DNA of 64,000 nucleotides from GBS-DC sp037442365 (GTDB taxonomy: Bacteria; Armatimonadota; Fimbriimonadia; Fimbriimonadales; GBS-DC). The stretch's first letter is position 1, and the number at the start of each line of letters is the position of its first letter. The translations under genes were made by a program, and so were the position numbers. Positions 50,272 to 58,687 of the stretch are shown piece after piece. Under the pieces are notes generated by a model that was not told where the DNA came from, made no database searches, and saw only the letters and a list, made by a program, of their open reading frames with translations. The DNA lies in NCBI GenBank assembly GCA_037442365.1, contig JBBIQK010000002.1, positions 1 through 64,000 of the forward strand, written 5' to 3'.

Positions 50272-52592
50272 ATGCGGTACTGTGCGCTGATAGGGCTGGC
50301 GATGACGCTCGCGCTCGCCCGCGGGCAGACTGTGGAGTTCCCGATTGGCTACTACTCATACGCCGAGATTGCGCAGCGCATGTCGGTCGGTGGCAGGCGC
50401 GTGGTGTGCGCCCCGGAGCTAAACGATGCTATGACACTGCTGCGCCTCAAGCCCCGCGAGTGGGGCGCAATGCGCCGTGTGCTGGAAAACACGCTCGAAG
50501 TGCAGTTCCGACCAACAGGCGACAACCGCTGGATTCTCGCGCGCCCGCCTGAAGCGCTGAAACAGGACGCGCGACTCCTCGAAGCGCTTGCGCACACCCT
50601 TGAACAGGAACTCCTCGTGCAACGAGCCGTTCTGCAGAAGATGATTCAGTCGAATACCCCCGCCGAAACCCTCACGATGGAGTCGGCGGCGCGCCTGTTC
50701 GGGGTTCGATTCTCGAGCGATTCAGACCTGGCGGCTATCATACCGATGCGCCAGTCAAACTTCGTAAATACAGGATGCTCGCGAAGATGAACCGAACCCC
50801 CTCCTTAAGGTTCCCCCTGCGCGCAGGGGGAACCGAGTCTTGGTTCCCCACGCTTGCGGGGGGAACCTTAAGGAGGGGGGCAATTTACGAACTTTGAACG
50901 CGCAGTTGGTATCAGTTTCAGCATCTGAGAGAACAGGTCGCCCTGTTGCAAAGCACGCCCTTTCAGGAATTTCGCGCGCACTGGCGCGCCATCAGCCGAT
51001 TTCGCAAGGCGCTCGCGGACGGGTTTCCGCGCGCCGGGGTACAGACATCCCCATTGCCCCGTGTCCAACCGCCTGCGCCTCTGAGCCATCGCGTCGCGAT
51101 CGAGCGATTCCTTGCGAAATATTCGCTCGGCGACTTTGGGCTTCCGCCGTCGCTTCTGCGCATGGCAGAGCAACACGCGCGCCTGTCCCAGACGGAATGG
51201 GAGGCGATTTACCACAACATCTGGTTCGACGCCCACGAGCATCGCGCGGTATGGGCGCTCGACCAACAGTGCGCCCTCGCGCTTGAGGTGCTACGCACAC
51301 ACGCGCAGTACACCCTTCTCCAGCAACTGACCCCGCCGCCGAGCCTCCAGCAGGCGTTTGAGCAGGGGGGCGTCACGCAAGTGTATACGCTGTTGGTTGA
51401 CGCCGAGACGCTGGCGCTCTTGTTCAACGATTCGGAAGGCGCGCACGTAGCGCCCAGCGCCCGCGCAACGACGCCCCTATCCCTGCTGGCGACGGCATGG
51501 TGGGACGAGACGCTCGATGGCTACAGGGTGGCGCGCCGCTATCTCCTGCTGGGCTACGAAGACCGCCCGTGGATTGCGAGAACCTTCGCTGAGGAGGCGA
51601 TTTTTACGCTTTCGCGCGAGGAGCTGTCGCGTCTGTTCCGTCAAGCCGCGCCCGCGCGATCGCGTCAGTTCGAGCAGGCGCTGCAACGGCACGAGTCGCT
51701 TCTGCAGGAACGCACGCTGCGCCAGTTCCCGCCGCGAGGGGGCGACCTTAGTCACACTCTCTACGAGCGACTTGCGGAATGGGCGGGACAGCAGGACCAG
51801 GAGATTGCTGTAGAGCTGGCGATGACCTGGGATGTGTGCATCATCACATGGGGCACAGCGCCGCGACTGTATGTGGCAGACGATGTGCCGTTGCACACGG
51901 CGCTCAGGGAGCACACGCAGTACGCCGAGGCGCTGTTAGACCGCTATGAGACGGTGTGGACGCTGCGCAACTTCGCGGCGTTCTGGAACCGCTTGCAGCG
52001 CGTCCCCGCCGCTCCCATCCGCCGTCTCATCGTCTCGGACGGCAGTCTGGCGGACTGGAAGGACTTCTATCGGTCGCTCAGCCCTGTGCAGGCGGCGCGA
52101 CTGGCGACCAGTGGCAGATACATTCCTGAATGGCTTCAGGCAGGCGAAACACTGGTTCTTGGCGCGCAAAGCGCGAACAACTACGGCAAGGCGTGGCTGA
52201 TTCTGCACCTGCTGGAGCAGTTGCCCTCGGAACAGCGCGACAGGCTACTGAAAGAGCCTGCGTGGGCGGATGTGATTCGCGTGCCTCTGGGTTCGTTGCC
52301 TGCCCCTGCGAACGCGCGCCTGGCGGAGGTGTTGCGCCTGTGGGCAACGACGCAGCTCGCCGCCGAAGACTTCTATGTCTCCCGAAGGGACGAACAACTC
52401 TGGTACGACCTGCTGACAGGTCAGCTGTCTGTGGAGCGGCTGCTCAGCGGGTTGGCGCTGGAGCGCCGCGATGGCAGCTGGGAGCTGCATTATCATGCGC
52501 CTGAGGCTGGGCGGCGTGGCGGCGTGCTTCTGCTCATGAATAGGCTGCCAACGAACAGGAGACTGCTCTGGATTCCTGACGCTTTCGAGTAA
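50272..52592 (+). pseudogene. Second, broken copy of the STN-like secreted protein gene
   Basis: The first part (50272-50740) reads MRYCALIGLAMTLALARGQ and is very close to the intact copy for about 110 codons. It then runs into a 171-bp inserted element. After the element the homology resumes in another frame (YQFQHLREQVALLQ to LLWIPDAFE, 50910-52592), covering the rest of the protein including LLDRYETVWTLRNFAAFWNR. Removing the element and one target copy takes out 174 bp, which keeps phase, so an additional frameshift must exist near the insertion. The upstream 30 bp with the AGGAGGG site are also duplicated from the first copy. A shorter secreted N-terminal fragment of 172 residues could still be made. 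Confidence 0.75.
50738..50914. mobile_element. MITE-like element 1, 171 bp with 29-bp terminal inverted repeats
   Basis: Ends: TIR-left 50741-50769 and TIR-right 50883-50911, both starting TACC and sharing TCAAAxTTCGTAAAT at the inner side. The flanking direct repeat is TATCA (50736-50740 and 50910-50914; the last two bases of the right TIR are counted in both), with TCA shared with element 2. Cargo: a perfect 21-bp inverted repeat (50797-50817 with 50859-50879) enclosing two further hairpins, a 26-bp palindrome (50809-50834) and an 8-bp stem (50842-50867). No protein is encoded. It interrupts the duplicated secreted-protein gene. Confidence 0.75.
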
Positions 52593-52621
52593 ACTTTTTG
52601 TACACACGGGGGATAGAGGCA

Positions 52622-52771
52622 GTGTTGACGATAGACCATACGCGGGGCAATCAGGCGACGCTGAGCGGGTTGCTGTATGATGGGCACGGCAACCTGGTGC
52701 GCACGATGGCGTCGGATTACACGCTGTCTGGTTTTCAGTGGCGTGGGGTATGGGGCGAGGTGCAGAGTTAG
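52622..52771 (+). pseudogene. RHS-type repeat fragment A
   Basis: The frame reads LTIDHTRGNQATLSG, then LLYDGHGNLVRTMASDY, TLSGFQWRGVWGEVQS and stop. YDGHGNxxRT is the typical YD-repeat sequence near the RHS core. No start, core domain or toxin tip remains. The last 96 bp are 90% identical (86/96) to fragment B at 54360-54455. This is a leftover of an RHS/YD-repeat gene. Confidence 0.65.
52670..52765 (+). repeat. 96-bp direct repeat, copy A (RHS sequence)
   Basis: Aligns without gaps to 54360-54455 with 10 differences. The copies are 1690 bp apart in the same orientation and flank the accessory genes between them. Confidence 0.75.
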
Positions 52772-52825
52772 CTACAGCTATCTTTGAGTATCTGGTTTCA
52801 GATGCGTATCAGGGAGGGTAAAGGT

Positions 52826-53179
52826 ATGAGAGGCGTTGAGGCTTTCATTTTTGTGATGGCTTTGCTTCTTGTTGGACAGCGCTTGCAGGTTGCACCTAAT
52901 GAGATGCTAATTGTTGCCATCGTATTGGCAGTCGGATGTCAAGCGATAACAGTTTTTTATAAAGCTGAAGATTTGTCCGATAAAATCATTAAGAGAATAT
53001 TTGTTGCATCCACATTCTTCAGCATAGTTTTGCTTGCTTTTTTGAGTGGTTATGTTTTTGGGCAAGGAGAATCGCTTTTAGAAAACAACTTAATAATTGC
53101 TATGGGTATTTTATGTGTTGGCGCCTGGATTGGTGTGGCGATTCGCATCGCCATGGTAAAACCGAATCACTTACGATGA
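52826..53179 (+). CDS. AT-rich four-helix membrane protein, immunity-protein candidate
   Basis: 117 residues from ATG 52826, with GGAGGG 7 nt upstream. Four hydrophobic segments (about 4-18, 27-45, 59-80, 91-109) and short loops, the second containing YKAEDLSDKIIKR. Codon use and base composition are strikingly AT-rich compared with all neighbours, pointing to recent acquisition. It stands directly after an RHS fragment, where RHS loci usually keep the immunity gene of the toxin tip, and many such immunity proteins are small membrane proteins. No sequence family is recognised, so the role is inference from position. Confidence 0.55.
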   Translation: MRGVEAFIFVMALLLVGQRLQVAPNEMLIVAIVLAVGCQAITVFYKAEDLSDKIIKRIFVASTFFSIVLLAFLSGYVFGQGESLLENNLIIAMGILCVGAWIGVAIRIAMVKPNHLR

Positions 53180-53194
53180 GGGCTGCTTTGAACA

Positions 53195-53449
53195 GTGCAA
53201 ACCAAACGCGACTTCCAAGAGCGATTGGCGCGCATCGAACAGGAGCTGGGCATCATCAAGCAGCAGATCCATACCCTGCTTGTCCCGCAGCCTCCGACCA
53301 CGGCGCTCCAGCAGCTGGCCGAACTCTGGGGGCTTGAGGCGTCCGAGCCTTCCTCCCTCCCTCTGCCTGAGGCGCGGGAGCGGTTCACTCAGGGCTTGCC
53401 TCCCAACTGGGGGAGCCGACTGATCAAGCGGCAGCGGGCACAGCGATAA
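53195..53449 (+). CDS. Antitoxin-like small protein upstream of a PIN remnant
   Basis: 84 residues starting at GTG 53195 (MQTKRDFQERLARIEQELGIIKQQIHTLL), a charged helix followed by a Pro-rich turn and LPEARERFTQGLPPNWGSRLIKRQ. No family is assigned. The frame right after it encodes the first 20 or so residues of a PIN-domain toxin, overlapping at the stop codon, which is why I call it the antitoxin of a decayed pair. Confidence 0.5.
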   Translation: MQTKRDFQERLARIEQELGIIKQQIHTLLVPQPPTTALQQLAELWGLEASEPSSLPLPEARERFTQGLPPNWGSRLIKRQRAQR

Positions 53450-53526
53450 GAGCCGTCTATTTAGACCCCAGCGCGTGGGTCAAACCGTATGTAATGCAAG
53501 CAAGCGGGTATACTCTTTCTGGGTGA
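53446..53526 (+). pseudogene. Truncated PIN-domain (VapC-like) toxin remnant
   Basis: In frame from ATA 53446: RAVYLDPSAWVKPYVMQ, then a stop at 53524. RAVYLDPSAWVKxYV is the canonical start of VapC-type PIN proteins, including the first catalytic Asp. The expected ATG is ATA here and the gene ends after about 26 codons, so it cannot make a functional nuclease. Confidence 0.6.
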
Positions 53527-53663
53527 AATACAATGCGAGCGGTCAAGGACGTCTATGAGGGGGAACCGTCCGCCTGCTGGAACCTGTGAACCTGCTCAAG
53601 CAGCAGGCAATCCCAGAGCCAGCGACAGTAGAGCCTCCCGCGTTGCAGGTTCAGGAGGTGCGC

Positions 53664-54482
53664 ATGCAATCTGGAAAGTTATACTGGTACATTGACCGAC
53701 AGGGCAAAATGTCGGGTCCCGTAGATGTCGCGACGCTGAGCCGCTTACTGGCTTCAGGAGACATCACTCTGAATACAAAGCTTGTCCGATCTGATGGGCG
53801 TTCGACGCGCGTTCGCGATTTACCAGAATTTGGCGGGAATATCGCCAATTGGGTTTCCAAAGGTCCTACGGAAGCCGCGTACCTGATCCTGTTTGCCAGT
53901 ACCTTGCTGTTAGCGTCTTTATTGTGGTCACGCGGCCCGACGGGCGTGATGATTCTTATGTTCAGTCCGAAGCCTTACGACGAGACCGTAGTGCGCCCTA
54001 TCCCGTTCAGTGCCAATCACGAACTTTCTGAGGCTGAACGCAAGCAGATCAGGAACCTCCGCTCTTCCAATGAACAGTCAAAAGCCGATGTGCGGTTGCG
54101 TTCGTACATGGGATTGGGCGCCTACCTTGCTTCGCTGCTCTGCACGGTATATGCCTTGATGAGAGGCGGAACGCGGCAGCGGAATGTGAGGATAGTAGCG
54201 ATAATAATTTTTGTGGCGGCGTTTCTATTGCTCTGCTATAGCATAATTCATCGTCATGACAGCCTTTCAAAGGGGCGTGGTCGTTTCGGCTGGTGGGATA
54301 CGCACGGGGTGGCGGTGGCGCAGGCGACGGATCAGGCGAGTCGGGCGCGTGTGAAGTGGTTGCTGTACGATGGGCACGGCAATCTGGGGCGCACGCTGGC
54401 GTCTGACTACACGCTGTCTGGGTTCCAGTGGCGTGGGGTATTGGGTGAGGTGCAGCGTTCGCTGGGCGCGGGCAGGAAATAA
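53664..54482 (+). CDS. GYF-like domain membrane protein with an RHS-derived C-terminus
   Basis: 272 residues from ATG 53664, with AGGAGG 5 nt upstream; an in-frame GTG at 53586 is less likely. Residues 4-55 (LYWYIDRQGKMSGPVDVATL, SRLLASGDITLNTKLVRSDG) resemble the GYF_2/DUF4339 domain. Membrane segments follow at about 70-88, 148-165 and 178-195. The last 60 residues switch to RHS sequence (VKWLLYDGHGNLGRTLASDY, TLSGFQWRGVLGEVQ), nearly identical to fragment A at 52622. The joint suggests a recombination-made fusion; whether the chimera works is unknown. Confidence 0.6.
   Translation: MQSGKLYWYIDRQGKMSGPVDVATLSRLLASGDITLNTKLVRSDGRSTRVRDLPEFGGNIANWVSKGPTEAAYLILFASTLLLASLLWSRGPTGVMILMFSPKPYDETVVRPIPFSANHELSEAERKQIRNLRSSNEQSKADVRLRSYMGLGAYLASLLCTVYALMRGGTRQRNVRIVAIIIFVAAFLLLCYSIIHRHDSLSKGRGRFGWWDTHGVAVAQATDQASRARVKWLLYDGHGNLGRTLASDYTLSGFQWRGVLGEVQRSLGAGRK
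54360..54455 (+). repeat. 96-bp direct repeat, copy B (RHS sequence)
   Basis: Second copy of the repeat described at 52670-52765, here in frame with the GYF-like protein. Confidence 0.75.
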
Positions 54483-54509
54483 GCGGCAATTGCTGAAATA
54501 GACGCCTGT

Positions 54510-55654
54510 ATGACTCGCGAATCGGAGTCTTCACACGAGAAGGTCGGCTACAAGTCGGTGATTGATATGGGACGGGAAGCGACCGTGTCCTTCCCGCACA
54601 ATCTGTACGACTACCCGACGAAGATTCTGCCGCAGGTGATGGGCGAGTTTGTAGAGCGGCTGAGCGCTGTTGGCGAGGTGGTGTTGGATCCCTTCGCGGG
54701 CGGCGGCACAGTCGCAGTGGAATGCGCCCTTCGGCAGCGTCGCTCCATCTGCGTGGACATCAATCCCTATGCGCTGGAGGTGGCTCAGAAAAAGCTGGAC
54801 GCGCTGCGAACAGGGTCGCTGTTCGAATCGCCTCTGGTGGAGGCGCAACTGTGCCTGCGCGCCGACGCACGTGCGCTTCCTCTCCAGTCGGACAGCGTGG
54901 ACGCCATCGTGACAGACATCCCCTATGCCGATATGATTCGATACTCAGACCTGCCTGCGGATCTCATACCAATCCGTGCGTCAAACTTCGTAATTGCCAT
55001 GCGCCTGTAGCCAGAACCGCGCGCTTTGTAGCCCTCACCCCCAGCCCCTCTCCCGCACGGCGGGAGAGGGGAGCCGTGTGTGCAGCGCGCGGCGCGCTAT
55101 CCCCCTCTCCCAACCCGTTGGGAGAGGGGGACAAAGGGGGTGAGGGCAATAGGCATCGCTGATTTACGAACGATGACCCGCAGATTGGTATCAGTACAAT
55201 TGGAGACTATGATGCCTTTCTCGACGCGCTGGGATGCGCTTTCGACGAGATGGTGCGCGCGCTCAAACCGAATCGATACTGTGCTATCTTCGTGGCGGAT
55301 TATCGGATTGCGCGCAGTCGCGTGATTTTGCCCCTGCACGCGGATGTGATTGCCCTGATGCAGGGACGCGGCTTTGATTTATTCGATCTGTATGTGTGGC
55401 GGTATTACCGTTCGGGGGGGTTCCGTCCGTTTGGCGCGAAGCCCTATCAGGCGATGAATGTCCACTCCTACATTCTGGTCTTTCACAAGCCTGTTGCTCC
55501 GAAAACGCTCATCAAAAACCGCCCTGTGCGCTACCGCCCACGCCTTGTAGAGAAACTCCAGAGGGCAAGCTCACTCCGCGCTCAAGCGTGCATACTCCTG
55601 GCGGAGGGCGTCGGCGTCCTGGGCGCGTCCCTGCGAGTCGTAGAGGGCGGCTAA
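54510..55654 (+). pseudogene. DNA methyltransferase gene split by MITE-like element 2
   Basis: The first part (54510-54963) encodes SAM motif I DPFAGGGTVAVECAL, motif II CVDINPYALE and a motif-IV-like TDIPYADMIRYSDLPADL. The second part (from 55194) reads STIGDYDAFLDALGCAFDEMVRALKPNRYCAIFVADYR and HSYILVFHKP, the motif VI-VIII region. Deleting 54967-55193 (element plus one TCA copy, 227 bp) joins both in frame (PADLSTIGDYD), so the element landed in a working gene. The intact product would be about 305 residues, probably an orphan N4/N6-type DNA methylase. Its end overlaps the convergent TPR gene by 84 bp. Confidence 0.8.
54964..55193. mobile_element. MITE-like element 2, 224 bp with 29-bp terminal inverted repeats
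   Basis: TIR-left 54967-54995 and TIR-right 55162-55190 match at 22 of 29 positions (TACCAATC, then GTCA, then TTCGTAA). TCA direct repeats flank it (54964-54966, 55191-55193). Cargo: outer arms GCCCTCACCCCC (55031-55042) and its complement (55136-55147), enclosing two hairpins with CCCTCTCCC-type arms (55045-55071 and 55101-55130). The CCCTCACCCCC…CCCTCTCCC sequence resembles a hairpin repeat widespread in bacterial intergenic DNA. No protein is encoded. Confidence 0.78.
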
Positions 55655-57721
55655 GTCCTGCAACGCCTGCAGGTGCGCGCTGAGTATCTGCCGCTCGCGC
55701 TCGGGGTTATACAGCCCCAGCCCGCGCCCTGCAAGGTTGAACGGATAGGTGACCTCGCGATAGTTGCGGAACACCTGCAGCGCCTGCTCGTAGTGCCCCT
55801 GCGCCCTGACGAGTTCGTTCAGAGCGCGGTAGTGCCGTGCGAGGGCGAGATGCGCAAACCCATACGCCGTCTCCACAATCTCGGGAATCGCGCGAATGCG
55901 CCCGTAGGGGCTGTTCTGGATTTCGATGACGCGCTCGTAATACTGGCGCGCCTCGTCGGTCAGGCGGGGGTCGTCGCGGTCGGGCTGGGCGTATTGCGCC
56001 AGTTTGAGCAGCGCGGGCAGGCTATGCGGGTCGCGCGCCAGCGCCGCCTCGAACTGGGCGCGGGCGCGTTCGCGGTCGTTCTCGCGCTCGTAATACAGCC
56101 CCAGCCGATAGTGATTGCGCGGCGAGGGCTTCAGGCGCACGGCGCGGGTCATCAGCTCCAGCGCGGTCTCGCGCCTGCCCAGCGCGTAATACAGCTCGCC
56201 CGAATCCATCAGGTAGTCGGGGTTGGTCGGGTCAAAACGGCGCGCGGTGCTGTAATACGCTGCCGCCTGCGGCGCGTGCGAGACGAGCATTTCGTACCTA
56301 CCCGGATTGGCGTGCCACTCGCCCAGCGCGAAGCCTGTCAGCGCGGTGATCAGTACCAGCGTCAGCACCAGCGCGGTGCCGCGCCGTTCAATCGCGCGGA
56401 CAGGCAGCGCGAACACGCCGTCCACTGCAAACGCCAGCCCCAGCCCCAGCAGCGCGCACAGCGTCAGCAGGTTCGCGAACGCATGCAGGTCGGAATCGAC
56501 GGCGTTGTGCAGCGCCGCGCCGACAACCGCCGCCAGCACGCCTGCCCGCATGGGACGCCAGTCCATCACGCGCGGCGTGGGGCGATTCGGGTCAGGCGGC
56601 TGCTCGCCCTGCAGGGCGCGCCCCAGCCAGCCGATGGCTGTCGCAATCAGCAACAGGAGCGCGGGCAGCCCCGACTCGGCGGCAAGCTCCAGATAGGTGT
56701 TGTGCGCCGCGCGGGTGTAGCCGACGCTCGCGTAGCGCGGGTACTGCCACTCGAACGCGCCTGTGCCCACGCCCAACACGGGGTTCGCCAGCGCGGTGCG
56801 TAGCGCGCCCTTCCATGTCTCGATGCGGAACGCGCCCGAATGCACATCCTGCGTCGCCGCCTGCGGGGTCAGCCGTTGCGTCGCGGGGGTACTCAGCCAG
56901 AACACGCCTATCAGCAGCACGCCCACTACCCCAAGACGCAGGATGAAGTCGCGTCCCAGCAGTCGCCACGCGCTCGTCAGCGCGAGAAAGACCACCGCCG
57001 CGCCCAGAAACGCCAGCATGCCCAGCCGCGAAGCGGTCAGCGCAAGCGCGCTGAGTTGCAGCCACAGCCCGACCGTGAGCAACGCGGTGTAGACGCGTCG
57101 GCGCGGCTCGGGCAGCTCGCGCCCCAGCATCAGCAGCATGCCCAGCGTCAGCGGCGCGCTCATCGCCAGATAGCCCGCCAGCAGGTTCGGATTGAAAAAG
57201 CTCGCGAAAATGCGCCAGTTCGGAACCCCGCCCAAGGCGTTTATCAGGTACTCCGTACAGCCGCGCAGTCCGAGCAGGCTCGCGCTCACAATTATCGGCG
57301 CAACGACCAGCCAGCCCGTTGCGCCCCGTCGCACCACCGCCGTTAGCGTCAGGATAGCCACCAGCCCACTGAGCCACTGCACAGCGCGCAGCAGCCCCGC
57401 CCAGCCCGACTGCATCAGCGCCGCCGAAAGACCCATCCACACCACCAGCAGCGTCAGGGGTAGCAGGAACCTGCCCACGGGCAGCCGCCACATCTCGGCG
57501 TTCCACGCCGCGACAAAAAAGCCCGTTAGCAGCAGCGCGCTCACCAGCAGCATGCCCATCAGGGGCATATCCGCGCTCCAGAGCAGTGCGCCGAGCAGGG
57601 AATCGGGCGCCACAGGACGCGCGCCCACATACACGCTGCCCGACAGCCACGGGACGAGCGCAATCCCCGCGCCTGTCAGCCCCGCCGCCCACGAGACCCA
57701 TTGCGGCGCGCGGCGCTTCAC
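55571..57721 (-). CDS. O-antigen ligase-like membrane protein with TPR tail
   Basis: 716 residues from GTG 57721, 7 nt after the Nudix stop; an ATG at 57784 lies inside the Nudix gene. About 11-12 membrane helices occupy residues 15-430. The Wzy/WaaL-type periplasmic loop contains QDVHSGAFRIETWKGALRTALANPVLGVGTGAFEWQYP and YTRAAHNTYLELAAESG (the conserved HNxYLExxxExG). TPR-like repeats (about 455-716, such as YLMDSGELYYALGRRETALELMTRAVRLKP and PRNHYRLGLYYERENDRERAR) follow. It would polymerise or ligate surface polysaccharide or glycosylate exported proteins. Confidence 0.85.
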   Translation of the reverse strand: MKRRAPQWVSWAAGLTGAGIALVPWLSGSVYVGARPVAPDSLLGALLWSADMPLMGMLLVSALLLTGFFVAAWNAEMWRLPVGRFLLPLTLLVVWMGLSAALMQSGWAGLLRAVQWLSGLVAILTLTAVVRRGATGWLVVAPIIVSASLLGLRGCTEYLINALGGVPNWRIFASFFNPNLLAGYLAMSAPLTLGMLLMLGRELPEPRRRVYTALLTVGLWLQLSALALTASRLGMLAFLGAAVVFLALTSAWRLLGRDFILRLGVVGVLLIGVFWLSTPATQRLTPQAATQDVHSGAFRIETWKGALRTALANPVLGVGTGAFEWQYPRYASVGYTRAAHNTYLELAAESGLPALLLLIATAIGWLGRALQGEQPPDPNRPTPRVMDWRPMRAGVLAAVVGAALHNAVDSDLHAFANLLTLCALLGLGLAFAVDGVFALPVRAIERRGTALVLTLVLITALTGFALGEWHANPGRYEMLVSHAPQAAAYYSTARRFDPTNPDYLMDSGELYYALGRRETALELMTRAVRLKPSPRNHYRLGLYYERENDRERARAQFEAALARDPHSLPALLKLAQYAQPDRDDPRLTDEARQYYERVIEIQNSPYGRIRAIPEIVETAYGFAHLALARHYRALNELVRAQGHYEQALQVFRNYREVTYPFNLAGRGLGLYNPERERQILSAHLQALQDLAALYDSQGRAQDADALRQEYARLSAE

Positions 57722-57728
57722 CCGCGTC

Positions 57729-58226
57729 TTACCGTTCCCAGAATGCCTGACGCCGTTCCTCTGCATAGCGAAATACCGCCTCAATCAGGGGCGACCAGTC
57801 GTAATAGAGCGCGGGCATCTCGTCGAGCGTCGCCCAGCGGACGCCCTGCGACTCGGAGTCGGCGCGGAGCGGTTCCAGCCGCGCCGCCCGCGCCAGAAAC
57901 ACAGGCGCGCTGCACGGCTCTGGCTCACTCAGCGAGCATGGCTCCAGCAGGTAATGCCCAATCAGATGAATGGACTGCAGCACTGCGCCCGATTCCTCGT
58001 AGGCTTCGCGTCGGGCGGCGGATTCAGGCGACTCGTTCGGCTCGATGCGTCCGCTGGGGGCGCAGTAGCCCCGTTCGCGGATGTGCGCCAGCAGGTAGCG
58101 TCCCGCGCCGTCGCTGATCAGCGCGACCACATAGCACGGGCGCGGCGACTGCACGGGCGTCTCGTCGGGCACGAATCGCATCCGTCGCCCTGCCCAGATT
58201 GCCTCCAGCGTCGCCCAGTCGGTCAA
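57729..58226 (-). CDS. Nudix hydrolase
   Basis: 165 residues. The Nudix box fits GX5EX7REUXEEXGU: G59 R IEPN E64 SPESAAR R72 EAYEE SG. YVVALISDGAGRYLLAHIRERGYCAPSG precedes it. It would hydrolyse a nucleoside diphosphate linked to another moiety; the substrate is unknown. The start overlaps the signal peptidase gene stop by 4 bp (ATGA). Confidence 0.93.
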   Translation of the reverse strand: MTDWATLEAIWAGRRMRFVPDETPVQSPRPCYVVALISDGAGRYLLAHIRERGYCAPSGRIEPNESPESAARREAYEESGAVLQSIHLIGHYLLEPCSLSEPEPCSAPVFLARAARLEPLRADSESQGVRWATLDEMPALYYDWSPLIEAVFRYAEERRQAFWER

Positions 58227-58684
58227 GGCAGCTCCCCCCGCCCGCCAACGATTTTGCCCTGCACATAGCTGAGCGGGATTGCGCCCAGCTGACGGCTGTC
58301 CTCCGAGCGCTCCATGTTGTCGCCCACCACGAAAATATGTCCTTCGGGCACCCGCCCGCCCATCATATACACCAGCGGCGTCCAGTATTTCTCAGGCACA
58401 CGCTCGCCCGCCAGCGCGACCACCCGCTTGATGAGCAGGTCGCCGTTCGGACGCACAATCACCACCACATCGCCTTTCTGAATCTCGCCAAAGAGCCAGT
58501 AGGCAGTCGTCATCAGCAGGCGGTCGCCGTTCTGGTAGGTCGGCTCCATCGACGGTCCGCTGACCACCACCACGCGGAAGTTCAGCGCGAAAAAGAGTGC
58601 GAGCAGCCCGAACAGCGTCAGCAGTATAAGCGAGCGCGTCATATGCGCGTTGCGTCGTTGTTCCAGAGTCTCGGCGGCGCTCAT
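58223..58684 (-). CDS. Signal peptidase I (small form, second copy)
   Basis: 153 residues. One N-terminal membrane helix (about 17-34), nucleophile Ser45 in VVSGPSMEPTYQNGD, base Lys86 in LLIKRVVALAGE, and the VVGDNMERSEDSRQLG box near residue 125. About half the size of the lepB product at 45529, resembling the single-helix Sip type. It lies between the beta-lactamase-like gene (3 nt) and the Nudix gene in one operon. Confidence 0.93.
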   Translation of the reverse strand: MSAAETLEQRRNAHMTRSLILLTLFGLLALFFALNFRVVVVSGPSMEPTYQNGDRLLMTTAYWLFGEIQKGDVVVIVRPNGDLLIKRVVALAGERVPEKYWTPLVYMMGGRVPEGHIFVVGDNMERSEDSRQLGAIPLSYVQGKIVGGRGELP

Positions 58685-58687
58685 CGC

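Noticed and set aside
50797..50879. Dense hairpins of element 1 considered as a CRISPR repeat or a plain terminator
   Set aside because: No repeated unit with unique spacers exists, and the hairpins are enclosed by terminal inverted repeats inside a coding gene.
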